DNA from: Gulosibacter molinativorax
Lineage (GTDB): Bacteria; Actinomycetota; Actinomycetes; Actinomycetales; Microbacteriaceae
Assembly: GCF_003010915.2 (NCBI RefSeq)
Contig: NZ_CP028426.1
Span: forward strand, 3,162,001 to 3,226,000
Direction of reading: 5' to 3'
DNA: 64,000 bases
A program made the translations under genes and the position numbers. The notes under the pieces are model-generated. The model ran no database searches. It was not told the origin of the DNA and saw nothing but the letters and a program-made list of their open reading frames with translations. Positions 23,300-31,255 of the stretch are shown here, one piece after another. How positions within the stretch are numbered: position 1 is the first letter of the stretch; each line of letters begins with the position of its first letter.

Positions 23300-24258
23300 G
23301 CGTGCCTTCGGCGGGAGACGTGTCGGTCGTCATCCCGCACTACGGTGATCCGGCCCACGCGCAGAGACTTGTGTCCCAGCTCCGTTCTCAGCGAGACGGC
23401 GTAGAACTCGAGATCATTGTTTTGGACGATTGCTCTCCGGTGCCGTTCCCGCCGTCCGACGATGCGATCGTGCACCGCCGGGACACCAACGGAGGGTTCG
23501 GCGCCGCAGTAAACTCTGCGGCGCAGCTCGCAACGCGAACGCAGCTGCTGATTTTGAACAGCGATCTGGACGTCCCGGAGGACTTCGTTCAGGATCTCTT
23601 GACGGCGGCAGCACCCTGGCAACCTGCGGTGTCGGCACCGGCGCTCGTCGGTGACGACGGCGAACTGCAGTGGTCCGGCCGACACTTCCCCCGCACGCAC
23701 CACTATGTGACGGAGTGGCTGCGGCCCCTCGCGCGGTGGCGCCACCGACGTTCGCTGCACGAGGCGGTCGGGCACGATAGTCGCTGCGTTTCGGGAGCGA
23801 CGGTAGCCACGGACTGGCTGGTCGGCGCGGTGTTGTTGTTGCCGACCGAGCTATTCCGTGACGAAGGAGGCTTCGACGAACGCTTCCACATGTATTGCGA
23901 AGAGACCGACCTGCAGCGTCGCCTGCGAGATAGGGGCATACCGTCCATCTATCTGGGCGAACTGCAGGTGAAACACGCGGGTGGTGCATCCACCGATTCG
24001 AGCCGCCGACTTGGGTGGCTGTTTAGCTCACGGTTCTTCTATGCCCGAAAGTGGGGGACTGGCGCAGGCCGGCTACACGCGGGTCTCGTCGCAGCCACGG
24101 TCGTCAACGCGATCTTTGCGGCGTTACGCGGACCCGGCGGCGGCAGCGCGCGCGAGGTGTGGCGCCGCGAGATTGAAATCGTGAATTCGGCGGCGAAGGA
24201 AGGCAAGCGAAAAGCCGCGCAGATGGATACCACGGCGATGGAATCGGTGCATCGATGA
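23296..24258 (+). CDS. Glycosyltransferase family 2 (rhamnosyltransferase-like)
   Basis: 320 residues, ATG overlapping the phosphatase stop (ATGA). GT-A fold: VSVVIPHYGD near residue 9, a DDCSP loop near 44, NGGFGAAVN, and metal-binding LILNSDLDVP near 96 (Asp-x-Asp). CEETDLQRRLRDRG near 200 is the acceptor-side ED motif shared with rhamnosyltransferases. A C-terminal amphipathic part could associate with the membrane. Donor sugar not determinable from sequence. Confidence 0.85.
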   Translation: MSVPSAGDVSVVIPHYGDPAHAQRLVSQLRSQRDGVELEIIVLDDCSPVPFPPSDDAIVHRRDTNGGFGAAVNSAAQLATRTQLLILNSDLDVPEDFVQDLLTAAAPWQPAVSAPALVGDDGELQWSGRHFPRTHHYVTEWLRPLARWRHRRSLHEAVGHDSRCVSGATVATDWLVGAVLLLPTELFRDEGGFDERFHMYCEETDLQRRLRDRGIPSIYLGELQVKHAGGASTDSSRRLGWLFSSRFFYARKWGTGAGRLHAGLVAATVVNAIFAALRGPGGGSAREVWRREIEIVNSAAKEGKRKAAQMDTTAMESVHR

Positions 24259-25250
24259 CTGCCAAACGGGTCCTGCTCGTGAGCCCTGCCTTCCACGGGT
24301 ACTGGGCAGCCATCCAAGCCGCCCTCGAACGCCTGGGCCATGACGTCGTGACGCACCGCTACGACGACGCGCCCTCACCGATCGCGCGGTACCGGAACGC
24401 CCTTGCGCAACGTGGGCTCGGCACCCGGCAACGCAACCGCGTTGACGTAACCGAGCGCACCATCGGCCTGCTCCGCGAGACGAATCCCCAGGCCGTGCTC
24501 GTGATTAAAGGTGACGACCTCGAGCCGTCGTGGTGGGATGCGGTGGCTGAGCGCAAGATTCCCGTCGTGCTGTGGCTCTATGACGAGCTCGAGCGGATGG
24601 ACTATTCCGTCGAGCGCTTGCGCGCGATTGGTGCGGTATCGAGCTATAGCCCGAATGACGTGAGCCGGATGCGAGCTGCCGGAATCGACGCCGAGCTCCT
24701 CCCAGACGCGTATGACGCGCTCACGAAATTCGTGCCGAAGCATTCGCACGCCGTCAACTTCGTCGGCGCGAGGTATCCCGAGCGAGAACGGATCGTCCGC
24801 TTGCTCGAAGCGAACGGTGTCCGCGTCGACACATATGGCCGCGAATGGTCGAGGCATCCGTGGGACGTGTTGCGGACCGGCCAGTTCAAGCCGGGTGGTG
24901 GCACCGCTTACCGTGACATTCCAAGGGCGGAGTACTACGGCGTCATGGCCGGATCGCTTGCGACACTGAACGTGCATGGCGACGGCCACGACGGTCTCTC
25001 GATGCGCACCTTCGAAGCCCCGGGTGTCGGCGGGTTGCAGTTGATCGATCGCCCGTCGGTCGCGGACTACTACGAGCCGGGGGCCGAATCCCTCGTCTAC
25101 ACGAGCGATGAGGAACTCGTTGAACTTGTCCAGCGGGCGCAGCGCGACGCGAAGTGGGCCGAGGGCATCCGCGCCGCTGGGCAGCGACGCACACTGATCG
25201 AGCACACGTTCGTGCACCGGATGCAGGAGGTCGAGCGACGATGGGGCTGA
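24255..25250 (+). CDS. CgeB-like glycosyltransferase
   Basis: 331 residues, ATG overlapping the previous stop. N-terminal RVLLVSPAFHGYW and PVVLWLYDELERMD resemble the CgeB/DUF3880 N-domain. The C-terminal half carries LNVHGDGHDGLSMRTFE and GVGGLQLIDRPS, the characteristic donor-binding part of CgeB-type GT-B enzymes. Such proteins glycosylate surface polymers or proteins. It overlaps the following gene by 10 bases. Confidence 0.75.
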   Translation: MTAKRVLLVSPAFHGYWAAIQAALERLGHDVVTHRYDDAPSPIARYRNALAQRGLGTRQRNRVDVTERTIGLLRETNPQAVLVIKGDDLEPSWWDAVAERKIPVVLWLYDELERMDYSVERLRAIGAVSSYSPNDVSRMRAAGIDAELLPDAYDALTKFVPKHSHAVNFVGARYPERERIVRLLEANGVRVDTYGREWSRHPWDVLRTGQFKPGGGTAYRDIPRAEYYGVMAGSLATLNVHGDGHDGLSMRTFEAPGVGGLQLIDRPSVADYYEPGAESLVYTSDEELVELVQRAQRDAKWAEGIRAAGQRRTLIEHTFVHRMQEVERRWG

Positions 25251-26311
25251 ACCATCCCGAAGACCTCGACGCTTGGCGTCGCTGGCAGCGCAGCCAGAAC
25301 CGGTTGCGAGCGCTGCGGGCTGCGTTTCGCAAGCCGGCACCGGCCGACCTCGTGCTGCTGCGCGAGAGCGATAAACCGACCGCCCTGTTCGCCCTTGACG
25401 CGACGACGCCGAGCGCGCTCGCGGCAGTGCTTGAGCCGGCGTCCCATCTCCCCGCCAGCTCGTACGCCATTCTCGTGCCAAGGTCTGTCGCGATCGAGAT
25501 ATTGCAGCGACAGCACCTGCCAGTCACTGACCGTGCGACGGACGGTGAGGAATGGACCATGCAGGCCGTTGAAGAAACCGCTGGGGCGCCCGATGCCCTC
25601 GCAGAGGTGCGAGTCGTTGTCTCGGCGGGGCATTTCCTAGCGGCCGGCGCCGTGGCCCAGCGCTGGGCAACCACGCTCGGCGCGCCATACTGCGTCGTGC
25701 AGCACGGACTCCTCACACCCTTCGCGCCACCGCTTCCGCGTGAGGCGTGGCTGTTCGCATTCAGCGAGGCCGACGGCGAATTTTGGCGCTCCGGCCGGAC
25801 CGACATCCACGTCGAGTCGGTCGGTAGCCAGATGCTCTGGAACGCCGCGTCCGCACCGACTCCGACCGAGGTGGTGGCGGATGCGCGCCCCGTGTTTCTT
25901 GGCCAGCTTCACGGCGCCGAGCTACCGAGGCGCGTCTCCGCTCGGACTGCAGCCACGTTCTGTCGCGAAACAGGAGCAACCTACCGCCCGCATCCGGCTG
26001 AGGTGGATCGCCTCTCCCGTTGGCAGCACCAACGCTGGCGGCGGCAAGGCATCGACGTGGAAGATACCGGCAAACCTCTCGTCTCGGGCCGACCGATTGT
26101 TGCTATTTTTTCGACGGGAATTCTCGAAGCTGCAGCCGCCGGAATGCCTGCCTGGGTCACCTGCGCGAACCCGCCCGAGTGGGTCGAGGAGTTCTGGCAC
26201 CGCTATGGCCTCTCACAGTGGGGGAATGACCCGACACCGCCGCCCGTGCAGCCGGAAGTCTCACCGAGCCAGCAGATCGCCAATCGCCTGCAAGAAATGG
26301 GAGTGAAATGA
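25241..26311 (+). CDS. Possible GT-B transferase for a nonulosonic acid (capsule biosynthesis)
   Basis: 356 residues. Start ATG at 25241 with AGGAGG about 11 bases upstream, overlapping the CgeB-like gene by 10 bases. It is not a classical GT2 or GT4 protein. It shows YCVVQHGLLTPFAP, FLGQLHGAELP, and TYRPHPAEVDRL near residues 247-258, followed by AIFSTGILEAAAAG. A His-Pro motif followed by a Ser/Thr-Gly-x-x-E stretch is typical of bacterial sialyltransferase and polysialyltransferase-type GT-B enzymes. The CMP-sugar synthetase gene follows with a 4-base overlap. The assignment is inference from motif and context. Confidence 0.5.
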   Translation: MGLNHPEDLDAWRRWQRSQNRLRALRAAFRKPAPADLVLLRESDKPTALFALDATTPSALAAVLEPASHLPASSYAILVPRSVAIEILQRQHLPVTDRATDGEEWTMQAVEETAGAPDALAEVRVVVSAGHFLAAGAVAQRWATTLGAPYCVVQHGLLTPFAPPLPREAWLFAFSEADGEFWRSGRTDIHVESVGSQMLWNAASAPTPTEVVADARPVFLGQLHGAELPRRVSARTAATFCRETGATYRPHPAEVDRLSRWQHQRWRRQGIDVEDTGKPLVSGRPIVAIFSTGILEAAAAGMPAWVTCANPPEWVEEFWHRYGLSQWGNDPTPPPVQPEVSPSQQIANRLQEMGVK

Positions 26312-27021
26312 CCCCGCGCATCCTCTGTGTCATCCCCGTCCGTGGCGGGTCGAAAGGCGTGCCGCGGAAGAACGAGCGACTGGTCGCGGGGAAGCCCCTC
26401 GTCGTGTGGACGATCGAGCAGGCGCTCGCGGCAGACTACGACCTCGATGTCCTGGTCTCGACCGACGACGAACAGCTTGCCGCGATCGCGCGCGAGGCCG
26501 GGGCAGATGTGCCGTTCCTGCGCCCCGCGGAACTCGCGCAGGATGCGACGCAGACCGAGCCCGTCATTCAGCACGCCATCGAGTACCGCACGACTACCGG
26601 TTTGCGCCCAGACGCAGTGATGCTGTTGCAGGCAACCTCTCCCGTGCGCTTTGAGCGCACAATTGACCGAGCTGTGGAACAATTCATTAGTGCAGACATT
26701 GATAGTCTGGTCGGTGTGGTGCCGCAGACTCCGTTCTTCTGGCATCCGCCCGCTTCGGCGGGATTGAGCGCGACTGCCGAGTACAACCCGGCGGCGCGCC
26801 CACTGCGCCAAGACCTTCAGCCCCAGGACTATTTCTATAAGGAGACCGGTTCGCTGTACCTCACACGAACCGAGATTTACGAGCGTGAGCGAAACCGCAT
26901 TGGCGGGAAAGTCGGCCTTTTCGTGATGGACGAAGCCGAAGGCATTGATATCGACACGTTCGTGGATTTGAGAATCGCGGAGCAAGTCCTCGCTGACCTG
27001 CAAGGCACACCGAATGGATAA
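26308..27021 (+). CDS. neuA: CMP-nonulosonic acid (acylneuraminate) cytidylyltransferase
   Basis: Activates a sialic-acid-like sugar with CTP; 237 residues, the normal catalytic-domain length. The N-terminal CTP loop is IPVRGGSKGVPRKN at residues 9-22. LLQATSPVR near 105-113, RQDLQPQDYFYKETGSLY near 172-189 and the metal-binding DEAEGIDIDT near 210-219 follow. ATG overlaps the previous stop. It lies 3 bases before the NeuB fusion gene. The exact sugar (neuraminic, legionaminic or pseudaminic type) cannot be told. Confidence 0.85.
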   Translation: MTPRILCVIPVRGGSKGVPRKNERLVAGKPLVVWTIEQALAADYDLDVLVSTDDEQLAAIAREAGADVPFLRPAELAQDATQTEPVIQHAIEYRTTTGLRPDAVMLLQATSPVRFERTIDRAVEQFISADIDSLVGVVPQTPFFWHPPASAGLSATAEYNPAARPLRQDLQPQDYFYKETGSLYLTRTEIYERERNRIGGKVGLFVMDEAEGIDIDTFVDLRIAEQVLADLQGTPNG

Positions 27022-27024
27022 TGC

Positions 27025-29268
27025 ATGATCATCGACCGTCAGCTCGCGCCGTATATCGTGTTCGCGGAGGACCCAGTCCTCTCTGCGCTGAGCAAGATCA
27101 ACGCGAACCGGCAGCGCATCGTCTTCTGTGTGGATGCGCACGGCATTCTGCGGGGCTCGTTCTCTGACGGCGACTTCCGACGCTGGATCGTCGAAAACCC
27201 GACCGGGTCGCTCGACACGTCCGTCGGCGAGATCAGCAACACCCAGACGCAGACCGCGCCCGCTACGGCTCGACCCGCCGAGATTCTGCCGCTCTTTCGC
27301 GAGGGCGTGAGCCACATCCCGCTCGTGGATGAACGTGGTCACCTCATGGCCGTCGCGATCGACGCGAGTGACACGCTTCGCATCGGTTCGCACGAAATTG
27401 GGCCCGGGCATCCTACGTTCGTGATCGCCGAGGTTGGCAACAACCACAACGGCTCGATTGACCTCGCGAAGCGGCTCGTCGACCTCGCGGTCGACGCAGG
27501 CGCGGATGCGGTCAAGTTTCAGTTGCGGGACATGGACTCGCTCTACCGGCAGTCAGGCGGTGCGACTGCCGGGGAGGACCTCGGGGCGCAGTACACGCTC
27601 GATCTGCTGCGGAAGTTCTCGCTGCCCGCGGAGTCGCTCTTCGAGGTGTTCGACCATGCGAAGGACGCGGGTATCGACGTCATGTGCACGCCGTGGGATT
27701 CCGCGAGCGTGCAGGCGCTGGTCGACTACGGCATCCCGGGCCTGAAGATTGCCTCCGCCGACCTCACGAATCACGAGCTGCTCGACGACGCGGCCTCGCG
27801 CGGATTGCCGATGCTGTTGAGCACCGGTATGTCTCGCGAGTCGGAGATCATCGAGACCGTGGAACTGCTGCGTCGCCGCGGTGCGGGCTACGCGTTGCTG
27901 CACTGCCAGTCGACCTATCCGGCGCCGTACAAGGACCTCAACCTCGCCTACATGGATCGGCTCGCCGAGCTTGGCGAATGCGTCGTCGGATACTCGGGCC
28001 ACGAGCGCGGCTGGCACGTGCCGGTCGCGGCCGTCGCCCGCGGCGCATCCATCATCGAAAAGCACTTCACCGTCGACCGCGGGATGGAAGGCAACGACCA
28101 CACGGTGTCGCTGCTGCCCGAGGAGTTCAAGGCGATGGTTTCGGAGATCCGCGACATCGAGTCGTCGATCGGCACGAACCAGGAACGCGTGGTCTCCACC
28201 GGTGAGGCGATGAACCGCATCAACCTCGCGAAGTCACTCGTGGCCGCGCGGCCGGTCGCGGCTGGTGACGAGCTCGTGGCCGAGGACGTACAGGTGCGAA
28301 GCCCGGGGCGCGGACTGCAGCCCAACAAGCTGCCGCTCCTGCTCGGTCGCACGATCCGGCGCGACATGGTCGAGGGTGACTTCTTCTTCGAAGGCGACCT
28401 TCGGAATGCATCGCCGACGGGCCGCGACTTCACGTTCCGCCGGCCGTGGGGCCTCCCGGTTCGCTACCACGATCACGCGGAGCTACTTGCGCAGTCGAAC
28501 CCTGACTTTCTTGAGTTCCACTTCTCGTACAAAGACCTCGACGTCGACATGGACGAGTTCTTCGCCGAGCCGCTCGATATCGGTTTCACGACGCACCTGC
28601 CCGACCTCTTCGCGGGTGACTTTCTCGTCGACCTCGCCTCGGCAGACGACGAGATCTGGGTGCGCTCGATTCGGGAAGTGCAGCGGACGATTCAGGTGAC
28701 GCGCGACCTGCGCCGCTGGTTCCCAAATGAGACCGAGCCGATCATGGTTGTGACGATGGGCGGGTTTACGAACGACCGGCACATCCCCGCATCCGAGCGA
28801 AGAGCAAAGTATGACCGAATTGCCGAAGCACTAAAGCGTCTCGACACGGACGGCGTGCGGATCGCGGCGCAGACACTGCCGCCGTTCCCTTGGCTCATGG
28901 GCGGGCAGCAGTTCCACAACCTCTTCCTTGACCCGCGCGACACCGCGGAGTTCGCGGAACGGACCGGCACCGCGCTGTGCTTCGACGTCTCGCACACGAA
29001 GCTCGCGTCGACGTTCCTCGGCGTGCCGTTTTCGGAGGCCCTCGAGCTGCTCGCGCCCCACACGATTCACTGGCACATCGTGGATGCGACTGGCGTCGAC
29101 GGCGAGGGCGTGCAGGTTGGCGAGGGCGACATTGACTGGCCGCCATTCGGCGCGGCGATCGATCGGCTTTCACCAGGAACGCCGTTTATCCCGGAAATTT
29201 GGCAGGGTCACATCAACCACGGCGAGGGCTTCTGGACGGCGCTTGACCGGCTGGAGCAGTGGCTTTGA
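27025..29268 (+). CDS. neuB: Multi-domain nonulosonate synthase: CBS pair + NeuB + SAF + TIM barrel
   Basis: 747 residues, about twice the usual NeuB. Residues 8-115 form a CBS pair (HGILRGSFSDGDFRRW). Residues 128-375 are the NeuB barrel that condenses phosphoenolpyruvate with an N-acyl sugar: TFVIAEVGNNHNGS, DAVKFQ, KIASADLTN, LLSTGMS, GYSGHE and EKHFTVDR. Residues 402-458 are the SAF antifreeze-like lid (AKSLVAARPVAAGD). Residues 475-747 resemble a xylose-isomerase-type TIM barrel (CFDVSHTKL, HWHIVDATG, EIWQGHINHGEGF), which may act on a sugar phosphate or sugar intermediate. No NeuC epimerase gene is in the window. The CBS pair hints at nucleotide control. Domain calls are by eye. Confidence 0.82.
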   Translation: MIIDRQLAPYIVFAEDPVLSALSKINANRQRIVFCVDAHGILRGSFSDGDFRRWIVENPTGSLDTSVGEISNTQTQTAPATARPAEILPLFREGVSHIPLVDERGHLMAVAIDASDTLRIGSHEIGPGHPTFVIAEVGNNHNGSIDLAKRLVDLAVDAGADAVKFQLRDMDSLYRQSGGATAGEDLGAQYTLDLLRKFSLPAESLFEVFDHAKDAGIDVMCTPWDSASVQALVDYGIPGLKIASADLTNHELLDDAASRGLPMLLSTGMSRESEIIETVELLRRRGAGYALLHCQSTYPAPYKDLNLAYMDRLAELGECVVGYSGHERGWHVPVAAVARGASIIEKHFTVDRGMEGNDHTVSLLPEEFKAMVSEIRDIESSIGTNQERVVSTGEAMNRINLAKSLVAARPVAAGDELVAEDVQVRSPGRGLQPNKLPLLLGRTIRRDMVEGDFFFEGDLRNASPTGRDFTFRRPWGLPVRYHDHAELLAQSNPDFLEFHFSYKDLDVDMDEFFAEPLDIGFTTHLPDLFAGDFLVDLASADDEIWVRSIREVQRTIQVTRDLRRWFPNETEPIMVVTMGGFTNDRHIPASERRAKYDRIAEALKRLDTDGVRIAAQTLPPFPWLMGGQQFHNLFLDPRDTAEFAERTGTALCFDVSHTKLASTFLGVPFSEALELLAPHTIHWHIVDATGVDGEGVQVGEGDIDWPPFGAAIDRLSPGTPFIPEIWQGHINHGEGFWTALDRLEQWL

Positions 29269-30317
29269 ATGTAACTCCAACCGCGCTGTGGCTCGTGCCT
29301 GTCCCAGACATCGGGGGAGTGGCGCGGCATGTGCTTGACGCGACCCGGCTCGGGATCCCTGGCTGGCGCATCGTCGTGATGTGCCCGGAAGGGGCGCTCG
29401 CAGAGGCATTGCGCGCCCAGGGCTCGGCCGTGCAAGCTGCGGCGTTCGGCCCGGATGCGGGCGTTGTTGCGTCAGTCCGGTCGCTCATCGCGGCAGTGAA
29501 TGCACTCCGGCCAAAAATTGTGCACTCTCACCTTGCATACGCCGATATCATCGCGGCATTCACGTGGCTCCCGGACGGCGTCCGGCGCGTCTCGACGGAA
29601 CACGGCATCGCTGGGAACGACTCGGTTTACCACGAGTCGGAGGCCAAGGCCCGGGTGATGGCTGCAGCGCACACGCTGCGACAGCGTCGCTTCGCAGCGC
29701 GAATCGCGGTGTCGGAAGCAACGGCGCAGGCAATGCGCGAGAAATGGGCCGTGCAGCGGCAGATCATTGTGATTCCGAATGGTGTGGATGCTCCTGAGCT
29801 CGAGCGTGTCGCGGGCGATCCGAGTGCACCGCGCATCCTCTCGTTGTCCCGACTCGCGCCCGAGAAACGACTCGACAAGTTGATCGAGGCCTTTGCTTTG
29901 TTGCGGCAAGGTCTGCCGGGCGCGACGCTGACAATCGCCGGCAGCGGTCCGCTCGAGGGCGAGCTGCGCGAGCAGATTTCCCAGCTCGGCTTGGCGGATG
30001 CGGTGAGCCTGCCCGGATTCGTTGACGCCGAGTCGGCGATGGCTGAAGCGGATGCCATCGTGCAACTTTCCGTGTGGGAGAACGCCTCCTACACACTCCT
30101 GGATGCCGTCGCACGCGGGATCCCGGTGGTCGCCGCGCGGGTCGGTGGGAATCCGGAGATCGTGTCTGAGGCTTCGCTTGTTGATGCCGACAACGTGGTC
30201 GAGGTTGCAGGGCGGATTCGCGCGGCGCTTGGCCGCAAAGAACTCACGAGTCGACCGATTTCAGTCGCGCAGATGACTCGCCGGATCGGCAATGTTTACG
30301 ATCGGGTTGCAGCATGA
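29265..30317 (+). CDS. Glycosyltransferase family 4 protein
   Basis: 350 residues if read from the TTG at 29265, which overlaps the NeuB stop (TTGA) and has GGAG 8 bases before it. A GTG at 29259 is possible but too near that site. N-domain WLVPVPDIGGVARH and HSHLAYADI; C-domain RILSLSRLAPEKRLDKLIEA, TLTIAGSGPLEGEL and ENASYTLLDAVARGIPVV. The common E-x7-E motif is altered here: Glu at the first position and Asp (LLDAV) at the second. Cytoplasmic. Probably adds one residue of the repeat unit. Confidence 0.82.
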   Translation: MNVTPTALWLVPVPDIGGVARHVLDATRLGIPGWRIVVMCPEGALAEALRAQGSAVQAAAFGPDAGVVASVRSLIAAVNALRPKIVHSHLAYADIIAAFTWLPDGVRRVSTEHGIAGNDSVYHESEAKARVMAAAHTLRQRRFAARIAVSEATAQAMREKWAVQRQIIVIPNGVDAPELERVAGDPSAPRILSLSRLAPEKRLDKLIEAFALLRQGLPGATLTIAGSGPLEGELREQISQLGLADAVSLPGFVDAESAMAEADAIVQLSVWENASYTLLDAVARGIPVVAARVGGNPEIVSEASLVDADNVVEVAGRIRAALGRKELTSRPISVAQMTRRIGNVYDRVAA

Positions 30318-31255
30318 CCGATTCGCCAAAGGCAAGTATTGTCGTACCCTCGCGCGGTGGCGCGGAACGATTGCCGCACCTGTTCGAGGCGCTTCGCTCG
30401 CAGACCGAGTCGAGTTGGGAAGCCATCGTCGTCATTGATGGAGACATCGACAACTCGGCATTGGTGGTCGAGGAAGCTGCCGCGGATCTACCGGTGCGGT
30501 CTATCGTATTTCCGGAAAACCGTGGCCGTTCGGCTGCGCTAAATGCAGGGTTTGCATCAGCTCGCGGTGACATCTTGATTCGGTGCGATGACGACCTTCG
30601 ACCCTCGCCCGACTATGTTGCGGCACATGTGGAGCGTCACATCGGAGGCGAGTTCGGGGTGGTCGGGCTTTACCGAAATACATATCCGCCAACGCCGTAC
30701 GCGCGCGCGTACGGGTTCGATCGCGACGAGCGGTTTCGCAAAGATGCGTATGCCGCTTCGGAAGAGCAATGGTGGCGGTTCTGGGCGGGAAATGTTTCGG
30801 TCACCCGAACAGGTTGGCAACGCGTTGGCGAATACGACAGATCCTTTCGCGCATATGGTTGGGAGGATGTCGATTGGGGTTATCGCGCCAAACAGGCAGG
30901 CCTGGATGTCGTACTCGCACCCGAACTTGAAACACCGCACCACATTGCAGCAACCACGACCGCGATAAGGGTGATTCGGGCGTTTCATTCGGGGGCAGCT
31001 CGTCGAAAATTCGAAGCTAAGCACGGCGTCGGTGCGCTCCCACCAGCGGACGGAGGCACAGGTATTTGGGGTGCACTGGTGAGGAATACGGCGCGATTGC
31101 GCAACTTGACCGGCCTTACTAGGTCAGCGCGAACTATTGACCGATTCGCCGATAAGCTTCCTCAATATATCGCCGAGAAAGCAATTTCTCTGCTCGTTGA
31201 ATCGGCTTCATTATCGGGATATCGACGCCCAGATAACGTGCGAAATGATGTCTGA
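30314..31255 (+). CDS. Glycosyltransferase family 2 protein
   Basis: 313 residues, ATG overlapping the previous stop. GT-A core: ASIVVPSRGGAERLPHLFEA near residues 7-24, NRGRSAALNAGF near 68-79, and IRCDDDLRPSPDY with the metal-binding Asp triplet near 88-100. WAGNVSVTR and YGWEDVDWGYRAK near 175-190 form the acceptor and base region. Codon use becomes more AT-rich from this gene rightwards. The next gene's start overlaps its end. Confidence 0.85.
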   Translation: MTDSPKASIVVPSRGGAERLPHLFEALRSQTESSWEAIVVIDGDIDNSALVVEEAAADLPVRSIVFPENRGRSAALNAGFASARGDILIRCDDDLRPSPDYVAAHVERHIGGEFGVVGLYRNTYPPTPYARAYGFDRDERFRKDAYAASEEQWWRFWAGNVSVTRTGWQRVGEYDRSFRAYGWEDVDWGYRAKQAGLDVVLAPELETPHHIAATTTAIRVIRAFHSGAARRKFEAKHGVGALPPADGGTGIWGALVRNTARLRNLTGLTRSARTIDRFADKLPQYIAEKAISLLVESASLSGYRRPDNVRNDV

